Positions 1-7,000 of a DNA stretch of 7,711 bases are shown piece after piece. This stretch comes from Bacteroidota bacterium (GTDB lineage: Bacteria; Bacteroidota; Bacteroidia; Chitinophagales; Chitinophagaceae). Every line of letters begins with the position of its first letter. Position 1 is the first letter of the stretch. Below the pieces are notes generated by a model. That model made no database searches. It saw only the letters and a program-made list of their open reading frames with translations, and was not told where the DNA came from. The stretch lies in the NCBI GenBank assembly GCA_023427575.1, contig JAEZAY010000216.1:1-7711 (forward strand). Direction: 5' to 3'. A program made the position numbers and the translations under genes.

Positions 1-1
1 C

Positions 2-184
2 AACGAACGTCATCCCAATAGCCCTATCCAGTTCATCGATAACCGGAATGAACCCCAGCAATGGATCTTCTACAAAAAAAATCCATGGCTGAAATATTTC
101 AGAAAACATATTGATGCGCAGACAACCATTTTTGCCAATAAGATCCGTGAAAATGATGTGGTGTATTGCGAACGGATGAACTAA
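2..184 (+). CDS. tssN: C-terminal end of a probable T6SSiii membrane protein TssN (5' truncated by the window)
   Basis: An open frame enters from the left edge and ends at TAA 182-184, giving 60 residues. The visible part is soluble and basic. It has an aromatic cluster (QQWIFYKKNPWLKYF) followed by a run that could form a small beta-rich domain (TTIFANKIRENDVVYCERMN). No membrane segment is present in this piece. TssN is a Bacteroidota-specific T6SS protein with several transmembrane helices and a soluble tail. The assignment rests on this tail standing directly ahead of tssK and tssO and on its general resemblance to the end of that family. The gap to tssK is 74 bases. The identity is uncertain because most of the protein, including any membrane helices, lies outside the window. 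Another T6SS component is possible. Confidence 0.5.
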   Translation, partial: NERHPNSPIQFIDNRNEPQQWIFYKKNPWLKYFRKHIDAQTTIFANKIRENDVVYCERMN

Positions 185-258
185 AAATTGAAACAAATAA
201 TCTGGCCGGAACTTATATGTTGGTATACTCCAGGCAATGAAACTCTAAAACAACCCAC

Positions 259-1413
259 ATGTACCATGCTGTAAACTGGAACGATGGAATGAAGATCAAT
301 AAAACCCATTTTATTGATCAGGAAAATGTGGAATTGCAGCGCTTGCTGAATACCGGTTCTGCATTACTGAACGACTTCAATTACGGCCTGCTTCCAGGGA
401 AAGACAATCCTGGAACCAGGCTTTTTTTAAGCGTCGATAACCAGCAACAGGTGCATTTGCGAATCATTCAGCTAACCGCGATTACCCGTGGCGGATACCA
501 TATTCATATTGAAGCGAACTCCGATTTTTCGAAAGATCAATTAAGTGCGGATCTGCCAGGCCTATCGGTTCCCTTCGAAACGCTAAAAGGTAAAAGCAGC
601 GCATATTTTGTGATCTTGTCGGTAAACCCTTTTGAGCGGGTTGCTTTTGGAATACCCGATCTGGAAGAACATCCGCCCCGGCTGCCATGGGTGAAACCAC
701 CATTTCAGGTTTCTCTTGTGCCGGAAGAGCTCATGCATAAAAATCTGGGCGGCCATCATCATCTGCCGGTTGGAAAATTGAAGATTGAAGACCATCATGT
801 TCATCTCGATGAAGAATATATTCCACCCTGCACAACAATTGGAACCCATCCTGGCCTTTTAGTCATTCATGCCCTGATTGAACAGTTTTATGGTAAAATG
901 GAATTGTATGCCCTACAGATCATTCAAAAGATCCTTCAAAAAAAACAGGCGAATGAACTGGCTTCTATCGTCCGCAACCTATCTGAGACCATTACGATGG
1001 TTACGGCCTCGCATCTGGCAGAGATCCGGATGCTGAGCATACATCAACCACCTGTGTACCTTGTAAATAAACTATCTTCTTTTGCACGCTTTATCAGGAA
1101 CACGCTTGATTTTTATATAGGAAGCGGCAAGGAAGAATTTGTAAACTATTGTACGGAATGGTGCAATATAAGCCAGGGTGAACTTGAATCAGCAATGACT
1201 GCTCTGGCCAATGAGCATTACGATCATCTGGATTTGAATAAAAGCCTTGATACGGTACGAAGCTTCACGCGTACCATTTCGCATCTCTTCGGCAGCCTGG
1301 CCCGGCTGGAGTATATCGGCAAACGGAAAGAAGCCGGAATATTTGTCAAAGAAAATGTAGTGAATTCAGATCCTCCCGAGATTAAAAAAAGAAAAAGTTT
1401 TCTCGCAGATTAA
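259..1413 (+). CDS. tssK: Type VI secretion baseplate adaptor TssK (T6SSiii form)
   Basis: TssK is a cytoplasmic trimer that joins the TssEFG baseplate wedges to the envelope complex. The 384-residue product has the family's opening motif, here VNWNDGMKINKTHF (residues 5-18), matching the W-x-D/E-G-M ... H-F pattern of TssK. It also has the central YIPPCTTIGTHPGLL segment (residues 187-201), which ends the N-terminal beta-sandwich (shoulder) and leads into the helical neck at about 200-260. A helical C-terminal part follows, with a conserved-looking LEYIGKRKEAGIFV stretch at 350-363. Proteobacterial TssK is typically about 440-450 residues, so this protein is shorter and the shortfall lies in the C-terminal head that docks on TssJLM. 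That fits a T6SSiii system, which lacks TssJLM. The ATG at 259 puts the motif at the usual place. No Shine-Dalgarno site is seen, as is common in Bacteroidota. Confidence 0.87.
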   Translation: MYHAVNWNDGMKINKTHFIDQENVELQRLLNTGSALLNDFNYGLLPGKDNPGTRLFLSVDNQQQVHLRIIQLTAITRGGYHIHIEANSDFSKDQLSADLPGLSVPFETLKGKSSAYFVILSVNPFERVAFGIPDLEEHPPRLPWVKPPFQVSLVPEELMHKNLGGHHHLPVGKLKIEDHHVHLDEEYIPPCTTIGTHPGLLVIHALIEQFYGKMELYALQIIQKILQKKQANELASIVRNLSETITMVTASHLAEIRMLSIHQPPVYLVNKLSSFARFIRNTLDFYIGSGKEEFVNYCTEWCNISQGELESAMTALANEHYDHLDLNKSLDTVRSFTRTISHLFGSLARLEYIGKRKEAGIFVKENVVNSDPPEIKKRKSFLAD

Positions 1414-1468
1414 ACATAATGCTTCAGTCAGCACTCTTCAATTTTTCGTAAACCTGAATATTTAAACC

Positions 1469-1969
1469 ATGCATATCATTAATACCCGGGAAAGGAACCA
1501 GGCTTTCATCCGGTTTCTTCTCTTCTTTCTAATTACCTGCGGACTAATTGTTTCGGCTGTGTATGTCGATTTCAAAATGCTTCCTTCCCGGGAAACTGAT
1601 TTCTGGAAAGCAGAAGCTCTGCAGTTTCGTACCAATAATAACCGGCAGGATCAGTTTGTCAGGCAGATGCAGAAAACAAAAATCCTGCTCGATTCCCTTA
1701 CGGCAGGAACAAAAATCCATATCGCCAACGACATTAAATGGCGCGGCTATATGACAGATCTTGAAAAGCTGAAGCTGGATGATAGCAGTTCCACGGCAAG
1801 CCTGAACTCGATGGTGATCAGCACATTTATCGAACTGCAGCAATTAAAGAAGGAAATGATTGAATTGCGCGAAATCGCTTCGAATGTGCAATTAATGGAA
1901 GCAAGATTGAATCAGTGCCAGGGGCAGTTGAACAATTTTATTACGGCCCAGTCCGGTGCCAGACCCTGA
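1469..1969 (+). CDS. tssO: T6SSiii inner-membrane protein TssO
   Basis: The 166-residue product begins with a short charged N-terminus (NTRERNQAF), followed by one strongly hydrophobic helix at about residues 14-33 (FIRFLLFFLITCGLIVSAVY). The remaining 130 residues or so should lie in the periplasm. They are mostly helical, with likely coiled-coil stretches at about 50-75 and 115-160, where Leu, Ile and Met recur in heptad-like spacing. Size, topology and position just after tssK match TssO, one of the proteins that replace TssJLM in the Bacteroidota T6SS. There is no cleavable signal peptide, because the segment is not followed by a small-residue cleavage site. The gene lies 55 bases after tssK and 26 bases before the next start, consistent with one transcript. 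TssP, another single-pass T6SSiii protein, is the main alternative. Confidence 0.75.
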   Translation: MHIINTRERNQAFIRFLLFFLITCGLIVSAVYVDFKMLPSRETDFWKAEALQFRTNNNRQDQFVRQMQKTKILLDSLTAGTKIHIANDIKWRGYMTDLEKLKLDDSSSTASLNSMVISTFIELQQLKKEMIELREIASNVQLMEARLNQCQGQLNNFITAQSGARP

Positions 1970-1995
1970 TCCTCAAAATTTCAAAATGCGGTTTT

Positions 1996-4920
1996 ATGCG
2001 TCAGTTTAGTATTGGACTTTTGTTTTTATTGTTAACATTCACAAGTTCAAAGGCTCTTGCCCAAAATGATTTTCATTATGATAATGCTCCTGCAGAAGAA
2101 CCGCGTTTCGCTGCCGGCCCCAGGCCTTCGGTAACGTTGAAGGATGCCGAGATCATTCGCCAGAAGGCGGAAATGACGGTTACCCGCTTTATGCATTTGT
2201 TAAACCTGATCGCTACGGGTCTTGATCTGGAGATATCTGAAGTGGAGAAACTGATCCATAACAGTTATGCTTCTGAGCCTTCCCGGATTTTTTATGATTC
2301 CGCCATAATTATTTCGGATGATCTCCGGAAGCTGGATGATCCGAAACTGGCTAAAGAAAAAACCGCCTGGAATTACCTCCGCGATTTTGAATTGTTTTAC
2401 CGCAAAAGTGAAAGCTCATCGGTGGTTTTTTCCAATTTCCGGGTATCTGAAATTCGCCGCGGCGTGTATATGTATGTGAAAGTGAATTATGATTGTTTGT
2501 TTAACAATAAAACAAAAATTTCAGACGAAGCCTTTCAACCCCTGAAACGCGTGGCTGAAATCAAAATTGAAAAGCTCGACAATAAATGGAAAACCTGGAT
2601 TGTAGACGTTGATTTTTACGATTCTTCACAACATGAAGACCAGAACGAAGTTGTAATACTGGAAGAAGCAAAATCGGAGCCTGAGAATGAAATGCTGTCT
2701 GATCCGGCGGAAAGTATTACAGCTCCCGAAAAAATGTTGAGCGATGAGGCCCGCGCTGAGCTCAGAAGAAAAAATGACAGCATTCGAACCTATCTGGCTT
2801 ACCGCCAACTGGTAGATTCGGGTAAGCACGCACTGAATCAAAAGGATCATATTGTCGCCTACCAGTTTTTTAATGAAGCTGAATTCCTGAATATGATCTC
2901 TCCCGGCATTATCCACCGCAATGATCTTGATTTTCTACAAACCATGATCCGCGAAACCCGGAGAAACATCGATGTTTCACATCAGACTCCCGATCAGCTA
3001 TACTCGGGTCATCTTGATCAAAGTTCCAATTTATTCAAACAGCGTAAATATGGGCTGGCCCTGGAAGAGATCAATAAAGCAATAGCGATCAGGCCCTCCG
3101 ACGAAAACGCATTGATGAAGCGAAAACAACTGGTGGATATTATGAAAGACCTGGCCCGCCTTGAATCGAAGTTCAGCACCGGCAATTACAAAGAAGCCAT
3201 TAAAGAGTATGACAAACTGATAAAATCAAATCCGCAAAACCCCGATTATTTCCTTGGCCGTGGACGTTGTTATGAGAAACTGAAGGAAACAAAAAAGGCC
3301 TTGCGTGATTACGATCAGGCGGTTGAGCTGGATCCGGCCTGGGCGGATGCGTTGATCGCAAGAGCATCTGTGTATGAACAAATCAAGATGTATGCGGAAG
3401 CAATCGCCTCGTATACAATTTGTACGGTGCTCGATCCAACCGGGCTGAATAATTACATCCGGATTTCCGAACTCAACCAGTTGCTGAATAAAAATCCTGA
3501 ATCCATTAATATTTTAACTAAGGGCCTTGAAAAAAATCCAGGCTCTGCCCTCCTGTTTCTAAACAGGGCTGGCCTTTACAAGAACCTGAAGCGCTATGAG
3601 GAATCTTTAAAAGATCTTAACCAGGCGATCCGGCTGGATTCCGCTCAGGAAATGGCCTGGTATAACCGCGGCCTGGTTCTTCTGGCCTTAGGCAAAACAG
3701 AACAGGCGGCATTTGATTTCAAAATGGCAAAAACACGGGGCCTCGCGAACAATTTCAGATCTTCTATAGAACAGATTGCATCGGAATACTACGAGAAATC
3801 AATTTTGATCTTCAAATCTGGCAATCCGGATTCTGCCAAAGCCCTGATTAATCCTGCTATTTTACTGGATGATACAAAAGCCGCTTATTACTATCAGCGT
3901 GGTTTATATCAGTATAAAAGCGGCGAGTATGAACAGTCGATACCCGATTTTTCGAAAACGCTGGAACTAAATAAAAGTTTAGTAGATGGCTATGTTTACC
4001 GGGGTCTTTCATATCTGCGTACCGGTAGATTTGAAATGGCAGTCGGGGATTTTAAAAACGGAATTTTAATCCAGCCAAAAGTTCCCGATCTGCAAAAATT
4101 TCTGGGCGATGCCCTTTTAGGGCTGAAGGATTATCAGGGATCTGTGTCGGCATACAACAAGGCGGTCGAAATCTCAAAAGGGCGGAAAGCAGAATTAAGC
4201 GATAGCCTGTTTGCCCGCTTGTATCGCGGAAGAGGCGAGGCCTATGCAGCGCTTTCAAAACACGAAAATGCGCAGGGCGATTTTGCTTCAGCCTTAAAAT
4301 CAAAATTTGCAGCGGGAGAGGATTATTACAATTATGGCAAGCTCGTTTTTTCTATGAAAGAACCGGAAAAAGGAATTCAAAGTCTGCAAAAAGCGCTTAC
4401 ATATAACGGTAATAATTCCGAATGGAACTTTCATTTGGGCGAAATGCTTTTTACAGTGGGTTTTTATGAAAAAGCAATTCCGTTTTACAATAAGGTCTTA
4501 AGCTCACCAGTCAAAACGGAGTGGACCACGCTTTCTCTTTATGGGCTTTCCCGTTGTTATACCGGAAAGAAAGAATATGCGAAAGCCTTAGCCGGGTTCA
4601 GAACCCTGCAATCGCAAAATCTCATGGCGTCCATTCCTTCATTCTACACGGAATTCGGGAATTTGTTTCTCGAACTCAATCAGTCCGACAGCGCCCTGAT
4701 CTATTTTGGTGAGGCCGTCCGAAACAGTCCGGATGTTATGGCCTATTTCGGTAAAGCAGTTTCGCTCGCCGCTCTTAACAGAAAAGAAGAAGCATTTATA
4801 TGGCTGGAGAAAACCATGGCTATGAAAAAACTAAAAAAAGATCTGTTTAACAGTCATCCGCTCCTGAAGAATCTGCGGAATGAAAAGCAATACCGGCAAC
4901 TGATGAAAAAATATTTTTAG
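1996..4920 (+). CDS. Exported 974-residue TPR-repeat protein with an N-terminal NTF2-like domain, T6SS-linked
   Basis: The start is taken at ATG 1996, because it opens directly on a signal peptide (MRQFSIGLLFLLLTFTSSKALA, cut before Gln23). The frame is open back to an ATG at 1915, but that start would overlap tssO and bury the signal peptide. After a short linker, residues 50-210 form an alpha-then-beta domain resembling the C-terminal domain of the next gene's product. An acidic, Glu-rich linker (about 215-250) follows. From about 263 to the end there are roughly 15-17 tetratricopeptide repeats. Clear ones start near 336, 386, 416, 450, 518, 552, 629, 663, 697, 739, 774, 808, 845, 881 and 914, with typical G-x-x-Y, A-I-x-x-Y/F and L-x-P positions. 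The last helices (HPLLKNLRNEKQYRQLM) are a common TPR cap. TPR arrays bind proteins, so a periplasmic scaffold is plausible. The specific function is unknown. Confidence 0.88.
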   Translation: MRQFSIGLLFLLLTFTSSKALAQNDFHYDNAPAEEPRFAAGPRPSVTLKDAEIIRQKAEMTVTRFMHLLNLIATGLDLEISEVEKLIHNSYASEPSRIFYDSAIIISDDLRKLDDPKLAKEKTAWNYLRDFELFYRKSESSSVVFSNFRVSEIRRGVYMYVKVNYDCLFNNKTKISDEAFQPLKRVAEIKIEKLDNKWKTWIVDVDFYDSSQHEDQNEVVILEEAKSEPENEMLSDPAESITAPEKMLSDEARAELRRKNDSIRTYLAYRQLVDSGKHALNQKDHIVAYQFFNEAEFLNMISPGIIHRNDLDFLQTMIRETRRNIDVSHQTPDQLYSGHLDQSSNLFKQRKYGLALEEINKAIAIRPSDENALMKRKQLVDIMKDLARLESKFSTGNYKEAIKEYDKLIKSNPQNPDYFLGRGRCYEKLKETKKALRDYDQAVELDPAWADALIARASVYEQIKMYAEAIASYTICTVLDPTGLNNYIRISELNQLLNKNPESINILTKGLEKNPGSALLFLNRAGLYKNLKRYEESLKDLNQAIRLDSAQEMAWYNRGLVLLALGKTEQAAFDFKMAKTRGLANNFRSSIEQIASEYYEKSILIFKSGNPDSAKALINPAILLDDTKAAYYYQRGLYQYKSGEYEQSIPDFSKTLELNKSLVDGYVYRGLSYLRTGRFEMAVGDFKNGILIQPKVPDLQKFLGDALLGLKDYQGSVSAYNKAVEISKGRKAELSDSLFARLYRGRGEAYAALSKHENAQGDFASALKSKFAAGEDYYNYGKLVFSMKEPEKGIQSLQKALTYNGNNSEWNFHLGEMLFTVGFYEKAIPFYNKVLSSPVKTEWTTLSLYGLSRCYTGKKEYAKALAGFRTLQSQNLMASIPSFYTEFGNLFLELNQSDSALIYFGEAVRNSPDVMAYFGKAVSLAALNRKEEAFIWLEKTMAMKKLKKDLFNSHPLLKNLRNEKQYRQLMKKYF

Positions 4921-4970
4921 AATCTGTTACCATACGACTGGTTTGTACTACTATTTAAAAAACAGATGTT

Positions 4971-6122
4971 ATGGTGAAGTCATTAATAGCGCCGGTGCTG
5001 ATCGTCTGCCTGTCGGTGCATGCCAAAGCTCAGGACCGGATCTACTTTTTAAAAAATAAAACCGAAGACCGGATAATCACGCAGATTGATCCGGGGTTTA
5101 TTAAAGCGGTTGATGCGCAGAATCCGGAAATAGCCTATTCCATTACGCCTTCGAATGTTTTATTTTCTTTCAACAGCAAGGGGAATTTTATTGTTCTTCC
5201 CACATTATACAGGAATCATGAAAGAGCAAAAAGACATATAGGTAATTTTCTGAATCCGCCGCAGGGAAGCTTTGCCGCTTTTGACAAAATCATCACATTA
5301 AAAAACCATATTATACTTTGTCACTATGTTTCGGACGACGGAAAGCAGATCCGCTATATTGTAAAAGGTGATACAAGTGCTATTGCGGTTTCGAATGTGG
5401 CATTGCTGGTTTTCAAAGACGGCTCTCATCTGATTAAAGCAGGAATAGATAAAACTTTTAAAGTGTTGTCGGCAGTGGAAGATCTTTACCTTGACCTGGC
5501 CACCCGAAACCAGGATATGGAGGAAGGACCGGGAAAAAATGGCCAGGCAGGGTCTGACAGTAACAATCCGCGTACCGGAGATTCCGGCGCATCGACAGCT
5601 CGCGGCAATGTATTGGAGCCCGATTCGGGTACAATGACCCGCTTACAGCAAAAAGCTTTGATCAATATCAAACAGCTGGGGGATTATATTCAAATGATTT
5701 CAATGAAGGAAACCGGCCCGGAAGAGGTGATCCGAACCATTGATCAGGCAATGACTTTATTCGTGCCCGAAGCCACCATCGAAGTTTCTTCCGTGAACAG
5801 CGCCAATATTTATCACTATCCCGTTAAAACCTATCTGAATAGGATTGGAGCTTTAAAGTACGATAAGGTAATTATCGAGTGGTACAAAATAATGTATGCC
5901 ACTTCATTCCGTAAAGGCCCCGACGGAAATTATTATGCTACAATTAATTTTGAACAGCGTTTTGTGGGAACCCGGAATGAAAAAACAGTATATGAAGATA
6001 TCACCCGAAAATCGGTGGAGATTGTTCTTAAAACCTATGAACGGAATACAGGTGGGGTAACCCGCCTGGAATGGGATGTTTTTCTGGGTGATATCAGTGT
6101 GACCGTTACAAAACCCGCCTGA
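4971..6122 (+). CDS. Exported two-part protein: duplicated beta-rich N-terminal unit, Gly/Ser/Asn linker, NTF2-like C-terminal domain
   Basis: I do not recognise a named family. The 383-residue product starts with a signal peptide (MVKSLIAPVLIVCLSVHAKA, cut before Gln21). Residues 22-78 and 104-155 look like two copies of one beta-rich unit. Each opens with an I-x-x-L-K-N segment after Asp (DRIYFLKNK; DKIITLKNH), continues through two strands, and reaches S-N-V-L/A-L near the end (SNVLFSF; SNVALLVF). An acidic helix at 160-185 and a low-complexity linker at 183-220, rich in Gly, Ser, Asn and Asp, separate these from a C-terminal domain (225-380). That domain has two helices, then four or so strands containing VIIEWYKIMYAT, YYATINFEQRF and RLEWDVFLGDISV. 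It aligns in order with the N-terminal domain of the preceding TPR protein. The gene is 50 bases after that gene and overlaps the next by one base. A periplasmic or surface-facing role in the T6SS locus is inferred from context only. Confidence 0.85.
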   Translation: MVKSLIAPVLIVCLSVHAKAQDRIYFLKNKTEDRIITQIDPGFIKAVDAQNPEIAYSITPSNVLFSFNSKGNFIVLPTLYRNHERAKRHIGNFLNPPQGSFAAFDKIITLKNHIILCHYVSDDGKQIRYIVKGDTSAIAVSNVALLVFKDGSHLIKAGIDKTFKVLSAVEDLYLDLATRNQDMEEGPGKNGQAGSDSNNPRTGDSGASTARGNVLEPDSGTMTRLQQKALINIKQLGDYIQMISMKETGPEEVIRTIDQAMTLFVPEATIEVSSVNSANIYHYPVKTYLNRIGALKYDKVIIEWYKIMYATSFRKGPDGNYYATINFEQRFVGTRNEKTVYEDITRKSVEIVLKTYERNTGGVTRLEWDVFLGDISVTVTKPA

Positions 6123-6967
6123 TGTTTTACAGGTATCTATGTTTGATTGCAGGCCTGGTAACAGGTCTGCCTTGTTATACCCAATCTCTGGAAACAAATC
6201 CGGTGCGGGAGCGAAATTTTGCCTTCGAGGTAAAGCAGATCGATGAGTTCATTGAACGCTTCAATGGTGACAAAAATACCTTGCTGCGCCAGTATCTCCG
6301 CCAACACTACCCGGAAATAAAAGTAAACAGGGCTTCAATGGTGCATTCGCTGTTTAACCGTAAACAATCCTGGAAAAACAAGCCGCTGAATGCATTTCTG
6401 GATGCAATATCCAATTCCCGCGACACGCTGCTGCTCGATTTTTACCATTCCCAATGGTATGCGGAAGCCTTTGCCGAGTTCCGGCACAATGGAAAGCTGA
6501 TTTCCGTAAAATTGATCCTGCGGATCCAGGCCGATGAAACAAAAGCGGCCAAATGGATGATAATGGGAGCGGTGGCCCCAGCCCTGGAAACATCGCCGGC
6601 AATCCCGCCAAATCCGGGCCCCGCAAGGGGGCGAAGGTTTATCAATCCGATGAGTCATTCAACCAATTTTATCGCACTGTCAAAAGTGTTTCGCGACAAA
6701 AAAAACATTTCGGATTTTCTTGATTCCAGCTTTTTAAAATCTCCTCTTTCCGCTTCCTTCCTGCATTTTTACCTGAATAATGATCCGCAGTATCTCTATG
6801 TTCGAAAGATCCGTTATCATTTTCTGCAAACCGATGGTTGGGTCTTTACCGTTGACCGGTATCTCCGGCCCGGAATTAATTCCGGCTGGCTGATCAGCGA
6901 TCTTATCCGCGCCGACCAGGACGAAAAGAAATTATACCTGCAGAAATTAATGAATGGTAAATTGTAG
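6122..6967 (+). CDS. Exported protein of two small alpha/beta domains, T6SS-linked, function unknown
   Basis: The ATG shares its A with the preceding TGA (TGATG at 6120-6124), so translation is probably coupled. The 281-residue product starts with a hydrophobic leader (about residues 1-21) suited to export. Cys18 is not in a proper lipobox, so it is more likely a secreted or periplasmic protein than a lipoprotein. Residues 32-155 form a first domain: a helix (FEVKQIDEFIERFN), a second helical part ending MVHSLFN, then strands through FAEFRHNGKLISVKLILRIQ and KWMIMGAV. This order is typical of NTF2/SnoaL-like folds. A Pro-rich linker (157-172) leads to a second domain (173-281) with SHSTNFIALSKVF, IRYHFLQTDGWVFTVDRY and NSGWLISDLI. 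I recognise no catalytic motif. It is the last plus-strand gene here, ending 33 bases before the convergent BatD-like gene. Confidence 0.83.
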   Translation: MFYRYLCLIAGLVTGLPCYTQSLETNPVRERNFAFEVKQIDEFIERFNGDKNTLLRQYLRQHYPEIKVNRASMVHSLFNRKQSWKNKPLNAFLDAISNSRDTLLLDFYHSQWYAEAFAEFRHNGKLISVKLILRIQADETKAAKWMIMGAVAPALETSPAIPPNPGPARGRRFINPMSHSTNFIALSKVFRDKKNISDFLDSSFLKSPLSASFLHFYLNNDPQYLYVRKIRYHFLQTDGWVFTVDRYLRPGINSGWLISDLIRADQDEKKLYLQKLMNGKL

Positions 6968-7000
6968 CCTGCCGCTTTTCAATTCCGGATCTGAAAAAAT
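6968..7000. other. Short convergent intergenic gap without a recognisable terminator
   Basis: The plus-strand operon and the minus-strand BatD-like gene end tail to tail 33 bases apart. I looked for a hairpin followed by a T-run on either strand and found only an A6 tract (6994-6999) without a stable stem before it. Transcription from the two sides may therefore end by another mechanism or overlap. Confidence 0.6.

Noticed and set aside
188..223. Possible Bacteroidota promoter ahead of tssK (TATGTTGG at 216-223, resembling TAnnTTTG, with TTG at 188-190)
   Set aside because: The -7-like element has a mismatch and the spacing to the TTG is longer than the usual 19-21 bases. The short gap also fits an internal operon spacer.
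1915..1995. An upstream start for the TPR protein at 1915
   Set aside because: It would overlap the end of tssO by 55 bases and place 27 unsupported residues ahead of a clear signal peptide that begins at ATG 1996.
4922..4967. Inverted repeat ATCTGTT (4922-4928) / AACAGAT (4961-4967) between the TPR gene and the next gene
   Set aside because: The arms are only 7 bases with a 32-base loop and no T-run follows, so chance is an adequate explanation and it does not look like a terminator.
6122..6187. The 281-residue protein as a lipoprotein through Cys18
   Set aside because: The residues before the Cys (TGLP) do not match a lipobox, and an ordinary signal peptide fits better.
6335..6658. Overlapping minus-strand open frames inside the 281-residue protein gene
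   Set aside because: They lie wholly inside a well supported plus-strand gene, overlap each other in different frames, and encode Cys/Pro/Arg-rich sequences without domain character.
4971..6967. Naming the 383- and 281-residue proteins TssP, TssQ or TssR
   Set aside because: I see no sequence signature that ties them to those families. TssQ is described as a lipoprotein and neither has a proper lipobox, so position alone does not justify the names.
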